Positions 43,839-50,342 of a DNA stretch of 64,000 nt are shown here, piece after piece. Below the pieces are notes generated by a model. The model worked only from the letters and a program-made list of their open reading frames with translations, did not search any database and was not told the DNA's origin. The position numbers and the translations under genes were made by a program. Source of the DNA: ZC4RG29 sp964521255 (GTDB taxonomy: Bacteria > Bacteroidota > Bacteroidia > Cytophagales > Cyclobacteriaceae); the NCBI GenBank assembly GCA_964521255.1, contig CAZFRM010000005.1, positions 1 to 64,000 of the forward strand. Reading direction: 5' to 3'. Within the stretch, counting starts at the first letter, position 1. Every line of letters begins with the position of its first letter.

Positions 43839-44045
43839 TTATGCTGGCAAAAACTGTTTTCGCTTAAGCAGTAAAGAACTGATTAAAGTCACAATCAATC
43901 CCACGGGAAATATTTCAATGAAGGTATAACCAAATCTTATTGCAGGATTTTTGTACTGCTCTTTAAAGGTGTCCATATAAGTTCGCGGGATTGCTGAACT
44001 AATTATCGCACTCGCTTTCTTGTTAGAAGTAATAAAACAATTCTT
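43839..44045 (-). pseudogene. C-terminal fragment of a DUF4199 gene
   Basis: Sixty-eight open codons without a start, ending in a transmembrane helix (FIEIFPVGLIVTLISSLLL) and preceded by AIPRTYMDTFKEQYKNPA. The pattern matches the end of DUF4199 proteins, two intact copies of which are at 8835-9894. The open frame begins at a TAG within a perfect 10-base inverted repeat (44021-44030 and 44043-44052). The first two thirds of the gene are missing. Confidence 0.6.
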
Positions 44046-44063
44046 CTAACAAATGATGAAAAA

Positions 44064-44097
44064 GGGGTCAACTAAAAAGTTGATCCCTTATTTTTTT
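44064..44097. terminator. Bidirectional intrinsic terminator
   Basis: Ten-base arms GGGGTCAACT / AGTTGATCCC (44064-44073 and 44079-44088, one wobble) have a T tract on both strands (TTTTTTT after 44090 on plus, TTTTT on minus). No intact gene now ends here, consistent with loss of the genes it once served. Confidence 0.8.
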
Positions 44098-44177
44098 ATG
44101 ATAGAATTTTTTAGTTCCTCAGTCCCTTCATATTCCTTTGAATCAACCTCCTCAACTGCTTTCTCTATCAAGGGTTC
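44088..44177 (-). pseudogene. C-terminal remnant of an unknown gene
   Basis: Twenty-nine open codons on the minus strand (PLIEKAVEEVDSKEYEG, then LKNSIIKK) end exactly at the bidirectional terminator. The composition is protein-like and acidic, but there is no start and a stop codon lies immediately upstream. Probably the tail of a deleted gene. Confidence 0.35.
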
Positions 44178-44246
44178 TTAAGATTGTATGAATACTTTTA
44201 TCGACAGGCGCGAGGGACTAACTCTACCTTTCGGAGGCACAATCTC

Positions 44247-44420
44247 AAATAAACCAATAGCCTATTTGTGACAAAGGAAAGAATAATATAAAAAAAATTT
44301 TACGAATCACACTGGAGGAAGAGGTGAGGGAAAACAAATTCCCGTCTCATATTTGGAATATAATCAGGATGAATTCGTTATTTCAATCGAAATATTACAC
44401 TGGCATGGTTGTTGGAAAAT
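44247..44420 (+). repeat. Conserved leader, copy 1
   Basis: About 175 bases starting AAATAAACCAATAGCCTAT that recur at 47183 and 49169 upstream of other gene sets. All copies share an open frame reading LEEEVR-x-NKFPSHIW and then YY-x-GMVVGK. In this copy that frame runs on into the small membrane gene at 44429; in the other two it stops after it. It may be a 5-prime leader with promoter, or a homologous recombination anchor. Confidence 0.8.
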
Positions 44421-44428
44421 GCGAGAAC

Positions 44429-44593
44429 ATGGAAAATAAAGCAATATCTACATTGATTTCTGTTATCAGGATAGTCTTGATAATAGCCGCTGCAATTGTT
44501 TTTTATGTAGTGGCCTCCCATGTAATGGCATTTATATTCGCAATAACATGGCCCATTGTTATTATTTATATTCTAGTGATCATCTTTAAATAA
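44429..44593 (+). CDS. Small two-helix membrane protein
   Basis: Fifty-four residues beginning MENKAISTLISVIRIV, with two hydrophobic helices (about 8-30 and 33-52, AIVFYVVASHVM and FAITWPIVIIYILVII). The frame stays open to a GTG at 44324 through the repeated leader, which would give 89 residues; I take the shorter start because the leader is shared with units in which this gene is absent. First gene of unit 1. No family recognised. Confidence 0.55.
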   Translation: MENKAISTLISVIRIVLIIAAAIVFYVVASHVMAFIFAITWPIVIIYILVIIFK

Positions 44594-44637
44594 ATTCATT
44601 TCTAAGCACTATGAGTACCAATAACTAAACAATTTTA

Positions 44638-45072
44638 ATGAATGCAAAAAAAATGAGAAACATAATCACTCTATTGCTGATACTTACACCATTAATGTCA
44701 CTATCACAAAATAGATACTTTTTATCCGGGTATAATTTATTTAAGATAGAACTAAATACCGATACACATAAATACGAGGTCACTGATGATTTAAGAAATC
44801 AAACTATGTCGCTAGAGATATCAAACGACGATGCTATAATAAGATCTTCGGTATTCAAAGAAAATATACTACTAAAAACAGTATCCACAAGAACACCAGA
44901 TATCTCGCAAAATTCAATCGGAATAATTGATAAAACGCTAACCGATTATAATGGATTTGAATTTGACGTTTCAGTATCAAGGGATATAAAAAGCGGGATT
45001 ATTATTGTTATAATTATTTTTAATAAAATAGATGGGTATATGTTTTCTAGTGACAAAATGATAACGTTATAA
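44638..45072 (+). CDS. Secreted protein of unknown family, unit 1
   Basis: A 144-residue exported protein: signal peptide about residues 1-23 (IITLLLILTPLMSLSQ), then a beta-rich domain (LFKIELNTDTHKYEV, MSLEISNDDAIIRSS) ending in hydrophobic strands (IIIVIIIFNKIDGYMF). It is not related to the genes at the same position in units 2 and 3. It lies 22 bases upstream of FamX-1. Function unknown; the variable partner position fits a specificity role. Confidence 0.65.
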   Translation: MNAKKMRNIITLLLILTPLMSLSQNRYFLSGYNLFKIELNTDTHKYEVTDDLRNQTMSLEISNDDAIIRSSVFKENILLKTVSTRTPDISQNSIGIIDKTLTDYNGFEFDVSVSRDIKSGIIIVIIIFNKIDGYMFSSDKMITL

Positions 45073-45094
45073 TCAACCAATTCAAACAACATAA

Positions 45095-45571
45095 ATGAAA
45101 AGAATTACATTAATCATGCTACTTGCCGTAGCGACACAAATTGTAACAATTGCTCAATCTAAAGATAAGTTAATGATTGGAATGTCTTTCAGGGATATAC
45201 TCACTCAGCTTGGCAACGAAAACACACTAAGTCGCGTAGGTATATGGATGGATGACACGGTTGGTGGAATAGCCAGATCTCATTTGTGGTCAGCAGGAAC
45301 AGATAGTGTTGGTATTAATGACGTGTGCAAGAGATACACATTAACGCTAAAGACAAAATACGCTGAGGATGCTATTAAGATAGCTAATGATTTTAAGTTT
45401 AAGCAGTCAAGGAAAGGCGGGGTGGAGTGGTCTAATGATTCCGAAATGTCTGAAATTATAGCTAATAATTACTACCGAAAGACAAAAAACGGAGACGTAT
45501 GGCTGACGATAACAAGAAGTGTCTATTCCCCAGCAAACATCATGATATCAATGGCTCTTATTGAGGAATAA
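45095..45571 (+). CDS. FamX-1, secreted protein of a three-copy family
   Basis: A 158-residue protein with a signal peptide (KRITLIMLLAVATQIVTIAQ, cleaved after AQ). The mature part shares with FamX-2 and FamX-3 the opening (MIG-x-S/T-FR-[DE]-I), a central W, a C-terminal lone helix after DVC (D-[DV]-[LIV]-C in all), and a final strand pair. Outside the signal peptide it is the most divergent copy. The gap before it contains AACCAATTCAAACAACATAA, also found before FamX-2. I know no described family. Confidence 0.75.
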   Translation: MKRITLIMLLAVATQIVTIAQSKDKLMIGMSFRDILTQLGNENTLSRVGIWMDDTVGGIARSHLWSAGTDSVGINDVCKRYTLTLKTKYAEDAIKIANDFKFKQSRKGGVEWSNDSEMSEIIANNYYRKTKNGDVWLTITRSVYSPANIMISMALIEE

Positions 45572-45603
45572 AAAAAATAAGCCGGTATTACCCGGCTTCT
45601 TAT
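45571..45603. terminator. CCGG hairpin after FamX-1
   Basis: AAGCCGG / CCGGCTT arms (45579-45585 and 45592-45598) between convergent FamX-1 and FamY-1, with a T-rich run on both strands. The same hairpin follows FamX-2 and FamX-3. Confidence 0.8.
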
Positions 45604-46085
45604 TATTTCTTGGTATCGTATACATACGAACCTGGCGTCCTTTTGATCGTATTAACATTTTGCCTGTCAATGACAAATTTATTATTTATCTCAGCTTGAG
45701 TAACTGGTTTACTTCTTTTTCCACCAAGACCAAGCTTTTCTAGTGTATACCCTTTTGGTATAATTAGTCCTTCTGGTACTGGCGGCTGTGTTGGATCAAT
45801 AACACTCTGATCAGTAATATTCCCATAAATATCAGCAGTCAACACCTGAGGGGGCGGAGCTTGCGTAGTATCAGCCGGAGCCGGATTCTTCTTAGGATCT
45901 GGATCAGTATCACCACCATTAGCGTACTTCTTAATCTTGCCACCCTTAGCATACATACGAAACCTTAGACCATTTCTAGCCATTGGTACTCCGGGTGCCG
46001 GTGCTGGTGTCGCTGGCTGATCAGAATAGGTATCAAGCTCAGGAGCTACACCCATCATCTCAGCAAGCATCGTCACCACTTCCAC
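45603..46085 (-). CDS. FamY-1, K-G-G motif protein, 5-prime truncated
   Basis: A 160-residue protein nearly identical in its first half to FamY-2: MLAEMMGVAPELD, MARNGLRFRMYAKGGKIKK, YANGGDTDPDPKKNPAPAD, TADIYGNITDQSV. The first 24 residues of FamY-2 are missing. Homology starts at a GTG (46085), and a TAG followed by the TTGTTGGTG repeat lies immediately before it, so the repeat has replaced the natural start. The C-terminal 50 residues diverge more. The low-complexity K-G-G/N-G-G region recalls some phage virion proteins, which is only an impression. Confidence 0.6.
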   Translation of the reverse strand: MEVVTMLAEMMGVAPELDTYSDQPATPAPAPGVPMARNGLRFRMYAKGGKIKKYANGGDTDPDPKKNPAPADTTQAPPPQVLTADIYGNITDQSVIDPTQPPVPEGLIIPKGYTLEKLGLGGKRSKPVTQAEINNKFVIDRQNVNTIKRTPGSYVYDTKK

Positions 46086-46089
46086 TCTA

Positions 46090-46280
46090 ACCTTTGTTGG
46101 TGTTTTTGACGAGTCGCAAGCACCTTTGTTGTGTGTTCTTCACCAACAAACGCACTGACCTCTGCTTACGTATCTTACCACTCTTGGCATACATACGGAA
46201 TCTTAAACCACGTCCCTTTGTTGGTGTTCTTCAAGTACACAACGCACAGCAGGCTTGTTGGTGAAAAGAACACAAGGGCG
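46090..46280. repeat. Hairpin repeat block behind unit 1
   Basis: Several copies of a TTGTTGGTG / CACCAACAA module: 46092-46150, 46216-46235 and, without its partner, 46248-46260 (CTTGTTGGTGAAA). The first block (with TTTTTGACGAGTC) also lies at 49053 before FamY-2; the last part (GCACAGCAGGCTTGTTGGTG) resembles 51029-51058. Confidence 0.75.
46154..46215 (-). pseudogene. Internal fragment of a third FamY gene
   Basis: On the minus strand 20 codons read GRGLRFRMYAKSGKIRKQ, clearly matching NGLRFRMYAKGGKIKKY of the two FamY proteins. It is framed by TTGTTGGTG repeats on both sides and has no start or end of its own. Confidence 0.75.
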
Positions 46281-46301
46281 TGAGCGTGGCGGACAATTTT
46301 G

Positions 46302-46309
46302 TATTTTTG
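46302..46309 (+). promoter_or_regulatory. Minus-7 element for the gene at 46332
   Basis: TATTTTTG, a perfect TAnnTTTG box, 22 bases ahead of the ATG. The minus-33 position carries GTG rather than TTG. Confidence 0.55.
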
Positions 46310-46331
46310 AATATAACTAAAATTTAATCCT

Positions 46332-46535
46332 ATGCAATTAGTAATTCAATCACATCTTTTAAGCGGGATGAAAATCAAAATTCAAAAAGAATTTCCTAAT
46401 GAAAAGATTATATTCAATTACCGTCAAGATACGGGGATATTGAATTTTGATGTAAACGCCAATTATCGATTACCAAGAGTAAGCAGGTTAGTTAAAGAGT
46501 TTGGCAATCAATGGACTGTTATTACTGCTGCTTAG
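46332..46535 (+). CDS. Small protein of unknown function
   Basis: Sixty-seven residues, soluble, with an alternating strand/helix pattern (QLVIQSHLLSGMKIKIQKEF, KIIFNYRQDTGILNFDV, RVSRLVKEFGNQW). A promoter element sits at the correct distance. Not related to FamX or FamY and not recognised. It is convergent with the coiled-coil gene at 46569. Confidence 0.6.
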   Translation: MQLVIQSHLLSGMKIKIQKEFPNEKIIFNYRQDTGILNFDVNANYRLPRVSRLVKEFGNQWTVITAA

Positions 46536-46568
46536 TCTAAAGAATTTGAAAGATACAGGGCTGTAGAA

Positions 46569-46811
46569 TTAAGAAAGCAAATGATCCAAGGTTTGTATGC
46601 TCATCCCGCAATCAGAATAAACTGCCCGTAGTTCAGCAATGAGTTCACCGATTTTATGTTTATCTCTTAAGTCTTCGATTAAAGCCTTGTCCCCTTCTCT
46701 GTTTATAAGATCAACAATTGTAGTCAAGATTGAATGCACTTCATTAATTTTTGTGTTGATCTCCTGCAATTTATTGATTGTTCTTTCCAATGATTCCTCT
46801 AAAGGTTCCAT
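46569..46811 (-). CDS. Short coiled-coil protein
   Basis: Eighty residues predicted as two long amphipathic helices: residues 1-45 with regular hydrophobic spacing (LEESLERTINKLQEINTKINEVHSIL) and 50-78. Likely oligomeric and cytoplasmic. It follows, by 18 bases, a 43-residue membrane protein on the same strand, so the two probably form an operon. Family and function unknown. Confidence 0.65.
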   Translation of the reverse strand: MEPLEESLERTINKLQEINTKINEVHSILTTIVDLINREGDKALIEDLRDKHKIGELIAELRAVYSDCGMSIQTLDHLLS

Positions 46812-46829
46812 ATTTAAATTAATTACTGT

Positions 46830-46961
46830 TTAACCTATTCTTGCAAAAATCACATAAGAAATATTAAAAGCCCAAACACAAAAGCAAACTACACCATTAC
46901 TTACAGGTTCATCTTCTGGAAGATTAAATAACATTCTGACAAAGTCCTTTAATATTTTCAT
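46830..46961 (-). CDS. 43-residue membrane protein
   Basis: Starts MKILKDFVRMLFNLPED and continues through a single hydrophobic helix (GVVCFCVWAFNISYVIFA) to a short basic end. It is too short for usual gene finders, but the frame is clean and the downstream coiled-coil gene begins 18 bases later. Small one-helix proteins with a soluble partner often act in membrane stress or toxin-antitoxin roles; here this is speculation. Confidence 0.55.
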   Translation of the reverse strand: MKILKDFVRMLFNLPEDEPVSNGVVCFCVWAFNISYVIFARIG

Positions 46962-47048
46962 CTCGTTGCAAAATATGAATTTGTACCAACAGGGATACTA
47001 CTTTTTATACAAAAATTCTATCTTTAATCTCCTTAAAACTCCCTCGCT

Positions 47049-47141
47049 ATGTCAGAAGAATCTAAACCAAATAAGGAACGACCGAAGCATTTTAAGGCTC
47101 GGCCCTTGTTGGTGTTCTTCACCAACAAAAACCACAGTTAA
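47049..47141 (+). pseudogene. Gene start cut off by the hairpin repeat
   Basis: An ATG opens a natural-looking protein (MSEESKPNKERPKHFKARP) that after 17 codons runs into the TTGTTGGTG...CACCAACAA repeat and stops within AACCACAGTTAA. The end LLVFFTNKNHS is purely repeat-encoded. The original gene has lost everything beyond its first 50 bases. Confidence 0.55.
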
Positions 47142-47375
47142 CGATATATTTTTTGACTCACCTGATGAGGCACAGCAGGCTTAAATAAACCAATAGCCTA
47201 TCTGTGAAAAAGGGAAGAATAGTATAAAACAATTTTTACGAATCATACTGGAGGAAGAGGTGAGGGGAAACAAATTCCCGTCTCATATCTGGAATTTAAA
47301 AGGTATGAATTCGTTATTTCAATCAAAATATTACACTGGCATGGTTGTTGGAAAATGCAAGAACACAAGAAATTA
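47106..47375 (+). repeat. Hairpin repeat plus conserved leader, copy 2
   Basis: TTGTTGGTG / CACCAACAA hairpin (47106-47114 and 47120-47128), then AACCACAGTTAACG, GCACAGCAGGCTT and the leader. Positions 47118-47288 (171 bases) are, by direct comparison, identical to 49104-49274. Homology to copy 1 begins at AAATAAACC (47183). Confidence 0.88.
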
Positions 47376-47433
47376 AGAATGTTGTATTTTAGGTACCGTG
47401 AGTACCGATAACTAAATAATTTTAAAGTAACCA

Positions 47434-47949
47434 ATGAGACTACTTAAGATACTATTAATAATCATGGCCTGTGTGTCTGCCCTTTCGATATCAATTGGAC
47501 ACCTCGCGATATATAACAACCGACCAGGCATAGGTGATGCGGCATTTGATTTCGTTCTATCCATGGCATTAATATCGATAACTATATACGTTACATCATT
47601 TGCTGTAGAAACAATAAATGATGGAGATGATTATATATCATTCATGCCAAAATGGTTCGAGGATTATAATGTATTTTTTAGAAAAATTTTATCATTACTA
47701 ATCAACACACCAATTGTCATTGGAATGATGTGCATACCGGTATTGGCATTTGCTATATCGATTAATTTGCTATTCAGCGAGAGTAATTATAGTGATTATT
47801 ATTATACCCAAGATGAATATCGCGTATCATGGGTATTCTCATTATTTTTTGCGTTCATATTATCACTAACCCTTATGACAAGACTTGTTATAACAATTTT
47901 TAACTGGTTAAGAGGGTCCTATAATTCAGAAGGCTTAATGAATAAGTAA
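47434..47949 (+). CDS. Four-helix membrane protein, unit 2
   Basis: A 171-residue protein with four transmembrane helices (about 5-28, 37-60, 85-110, 128-152) and an acidic, tyrosine-rich loop between helices 3 and 4 (ESNYSDYYYTQDEYR). It occupies the variable position of unit 2, with FamX-2 starting 23 bases downstream. No family recognised. An integral membrane protein paired with a secreted protein would suit an immunity or receptor role. Confidence 0.7.
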   Translation: MRLLKILLIIMACVSALSISIGHLAIYNNRPGIGDAAFDFVLSMALISITIYVTSFAVETINDGDDYISFMPKWFEDYNVFFRKILSLLINTPIVIGMMCIPVLAFAISINLLFSESNYSDYYYTQDEYRVSWVFSLFFAFILSLTLMTRLVITIFNWLRGSYNSEGLMNK

Positions 47950-47972
47950 ATAACCAATTCAAACAACATAAA

Positions 47973-48470
47973 ATGAAAAGAATCACATTAATCATGCTAC
48001 TTATGGTAGCAACACAAATTGTAACTATCGCTCAACGCATACCAAATGAAGTGATGGTCGGTAAAACATTCAGAGAAATAATAACAGAAATTGATACAGT
48101 AAAATCTACAGACGAGGGTCCACGTAAGTCATGGACAATGACTGTAGATGTTAATGGTGTTGATAGGATTTATACATGGGAACAAATGGACGGTAAAATA
48201 GTTTCACTTGATGATTTGTGTGATAACGAGACTATTGGATTGTTGACTAGCTCAATGGATAATGTCGAGAAACTCGCTAAGGAATTGGGCTTCAAAAAAC
48301 ACGGAAAGAATAAGCCGTTCAAAACAGAATACAGGTCTTATGAAATTACTAATTACCGAAAAAAATCAAAAGACGGCGAGATTGTGTTATGGATATCAAA
48401 GATGCATGAGGCTTCCGAGTGGATAAACCTTGAGATATTTTTAATGAAAAAAGATAAAGCCGGCAGTTAA
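47973..48470 (+). CDS. FamX-2, secreted protein of a three-copy family
   Basis: A 165-residue protein with a signal peptide almost identical to FamX-1. The mature part is close to FamX-3: VGKTFREI, VNGVDRIYTWEQ, VSLDDLCDNETIGLL, ELGFKKHGKNKPFK and a final INLEIFLMKK strand. Conserved features are one cysteine, a central tryptophan and a GFK-x-HGKNKPFK block. Its stop codon lies in the loop of the following terminator hairpin. Function unknown. Confidence 0.78.
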   Translation: MKRITLIMLLMVATQIVTIAQRIPNEVMVGKTFREIITEIDTVKSTDEGPRKSWTMTVDVNGVDRIYTWEQMDGKIVSLDDLCDNETIGLLTSSMDNVEKLAKELGFKKHGKNKPFKTEYRSYEITNYRKKSKDGEIVLWISKMHEASEWINLEIFLMKKDKAGS

Positions 48471-48485
48471 CCGGCTTTTGTTTTA
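48457..48485. terminator. CCGG hairpin after FamX-2
   Basis: AAGCCGG / CCGGCTT arms (48457-48463 and 48471-48477) followed by TTTGTTTTACTTTTT. The FamX-2 stop codon is in the loop. Confidence 0.85.
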
Positions 48486-49040
48486 CTTTTTAGTTCTTAT
48501 ATAAGATGCTGGCGTTACCCTAGGTGTCAACTGTTCTTGGTTCTTAATATGAAATCTGTAATTAATTTCATCCTGAGTAATCGGCTTGCTTCTTTTGCCA
48601 TCCAAGCCAAGCTCCTTTAATGTGTACCTATTGCCAGGTATATATAGCCCTTCTGGCAACTTAGGTTGCTCAGGATTCACCACACTCTGATCTGTAATAT
48701 TCCCATAAATATCAGCAGTCAATACCGGAGGAGGGGGCGCTTGTGTGGTATCAGCAGGAGCCGGATTCTTCTTAGGATCCGGATCAGTATCACCACCATT
48801 AGCGTACTTCTTAATCTTGCCACCCTTAGCGTACATACGGAACCTTAGGCCATTTCTAGCCATTGGCGCTTGTTGTCCTTGAGCTGGGGTCGCAGCCTGT
48901 GACCGATCAGAATAAGGATCAAGCTCAGGAGCTACACCCATCATCTCGGCCAGCATCTTCACAACTTCTACGGCAATGGCCGGGTCTTGACTTTGCATGA
49001 AGGCAATTACTCCATCCTTAATTTGGCCTTCTATATCCAT
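48483..49040 (-). CDS. FamY-2, K-G-G motif protein, full length
   Basis: A 185-residue protein, the only intact FamY here. It opens with a helix (DIEGQIKDGVIAFMQSQDPAIAVEVVKMLAEMMG as two parts, residues 2-35), then a Pro/Gln/Ala linker, the basic block NGLRFRMYAKGGKIKKYANGG split by lysines (about 62-82), a proline-rich linker (PKKNPAPADTTQAPPPP) and a globular end (LPEGLYIPGNRYTLKEL). No signal peptide. The family is unknown to me; the basic glycine-lysine block could bind nucleic acid or act in a virion-like assembly. It is convergent with FamX-2. Confidence 0.7.
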   Translation of the reverse strand: MDIEGQIKDGVIAFMQSQDPAIAVEVVKMLAEMMGVAPELDPYSDRSQAATPAQGQQAPMARNGLRFRMYAKGGKIKKYANGGDTDPDPKKNPAPADTTQAPPPPVLTADIYGNITDQSVVNPEQPKLPEGLYIPGNRYTLKELGLDGKRSKPITQDEINYRFHIKNQEQLTPRVTPASYIRTKK

Positions 49041-49052
49041 TTCATTCTCCTA

Positions 49053-49345
49053 GCCTTTGGTGGTGTTTTTGACGAGTCTCACGCACTCGGCCTTTGTTGT
49101 GTGTTCACCAACAAAAACCACAGTTAACGATATATTTTTTGACTCACCTGATGAGGCACAGCAGGCTTAAATAAACCAATAGCCTATCTGTGAAAAAGGG
49201 AAGAATAGTATAAAACAATTTTTACGAATCATACTGGAGGAAGAGGTGAGGGGAAACAAATTCCCGTCTCATATTTGGACTATAAATCGGACAAATAGTT
49301 GGTTTCTGTTGAAATATTACGTTGGCATGGTAGTTGGAAAGCGAG
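49053..49345 (+). repeat. Hairpin repeat plus conserved leader, copy 3
   Basis: Begins CTTTGGTGGTG and TTTTTGACGAGTC (as at 46092), continues with CCTTTGTTGTGTG, CACCAACAAAAACC and the leader from 49169. 49104-49274 is identical to 47118-47288. It fills the 371-base gap between FamY-2 and the unit 3 lipoprotein; no other gene is seen there. Confidence 0.88.
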
Positions 49346-49411
49346 AGCATTATAAATAAAATATTTCCGGTACTATTGGTACTGAATGCAAATAATTTTA
49401 AAGTATTAATA

Positions 49412-49978
49412 ATGGTATCACTAAGAATATACACATCTATATTCATTCTATTAGCAGTTCTCACGTCATGTGAAAACAAATACAAAAGTGAATTAATAGC
49501 GAGGGACAAGGTTATTGATTCATTAAGCGCGTGGATTAATGATAATGGTAATTTTTTTGACACAGATAAGCCATTCGGAGGCCTTCCGCCCCCAAGAGAA
49601 GGAGAGCCATTACTTCCATATGATGATTTTAAGTATGATGATTTTACCTCAATAAACAGAAGCTCCAATTCGCCTGAAAAATATGGATTCACATTCTCTT
49701 CTTCAACAGGGGATGGTGGATTATCATTCAAACAATACGATATCGAATTATTCATAAGAAGCGACAATGTGTTTATTCTTCGAAGCAATACCGAAGACGG
49801 GTTTATTGGTTCTTTTGATGTGAGTCCTTATTTTCAATATGCAATACTTAACAAATGGAAAGTTCTAAAATCAAAAAGATTTGAGAGTCACTTCTTAACA
49901 CCAGACAACTATATAGTGATAATCTCCATTGATAACTTTCCTAACCTGAGATCGGTGGTATGGTACAAGGCATCATAA
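49412..49978 (+). CDS. Lipoprotein of unknown family, unit 3
   Basis: A 188-residue lipoprotein: signal sequence IFILLAVLTSC with the lipobox cysteine near residue 19, then an amphipathic stretch (ELIARDKVIDSLSAWINDN) and a globular domain (KQYDIELFIRSDNVFILRSN, FDVSPYFQYAILNKWKVL). The ATG at 49412 places the signal peptide correctly; the frame is open upstream into the leader. Variable gene of unit 3. Unrelated to its counterparts in units 1 and 2. Confidence 0.75.
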   Translation: MVSLRIYTSIFILLAVLTSCENKYKSELIARDKVIDSLSAWINDNGNFFDTDKPFGGLPPPREGEPLLPYDDFKYDDFTSINRSSNSPEKYGFTFSSSTGDGGLSFKQYDIELFIRSDNVFILRSNTEDGFIGSFDVSPYFQYAILNKWKVLKSKRFESHFLTPDNYIVIISIDNFPNLRSVVWYKAS

Positions 49979-50010
49979 AACAAAACATTAAAAACAACTC
50001 ACAAAATGAT

Positions 50011-50320
50011 ATAGAGTTAGTATTTTATATTTCATTGGTTGTTATTTTAACAGGATGCACATCTAAAGGGGAAGAGATATTTTATGGAGACTGGAAACTG
50101 CATGGCAGAGGCAGTGAATCAGATGAGTAGGTTAATGTCAAGGTGCACTTCAATAATGATAACACATTTTACTTTGAATTCGAAGAATATCAAAAGCCAT
50201 TTAGTGGCAACGGCTGGTGAGGAAGATGTGATTTGTTCGTATGAGATAACTGGCGACTCAATTATCATAAGACCAAACGGATTTAAAAGAAAACCATATT
50301 GGTTCACATTAACAAGGTAA
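50011..50320 (+). pseudogene. Broken small lipoprotein gene, unit 3
   Basis: The frame starting IELVFYISLVVILTGC carries a lipobox and continues SKGEEIFYGDWKLHGRGSES to a TAG (50128-50130). In the same frame it reads on as VKVHFNNDNTFYFEFEEYQ to a TGA (50218-50220), then in the next frame as DVICSYEITGDSIIIRPNG to a normal end at 50320. The parts add up to a lipocalin-like lipoprotein of about 100 residues with one nonsense and one frameshift change. Confidence 0.7.
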
Positions 50321-50342
50321 CTTTCAAAAACAAAAACATATA

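Noticed and set aside
46966..47184. Plus-strand frame of 72 codons across the hairpin repeat
   Set aside because: It overlaps the promoter side of the 43-residue gene and is mostly repeat-encoded; the shorter MSEESK frame in this stretch looks more natural.
49222..49788. Long minus-strand frame (188 codons) opposite the unit 3 lipoprotein
   Set aside because: It is the complement of a gene with a clear lipobox and of the leader repeat; serine/asparagine-rich composition is typical of a shadow frame.
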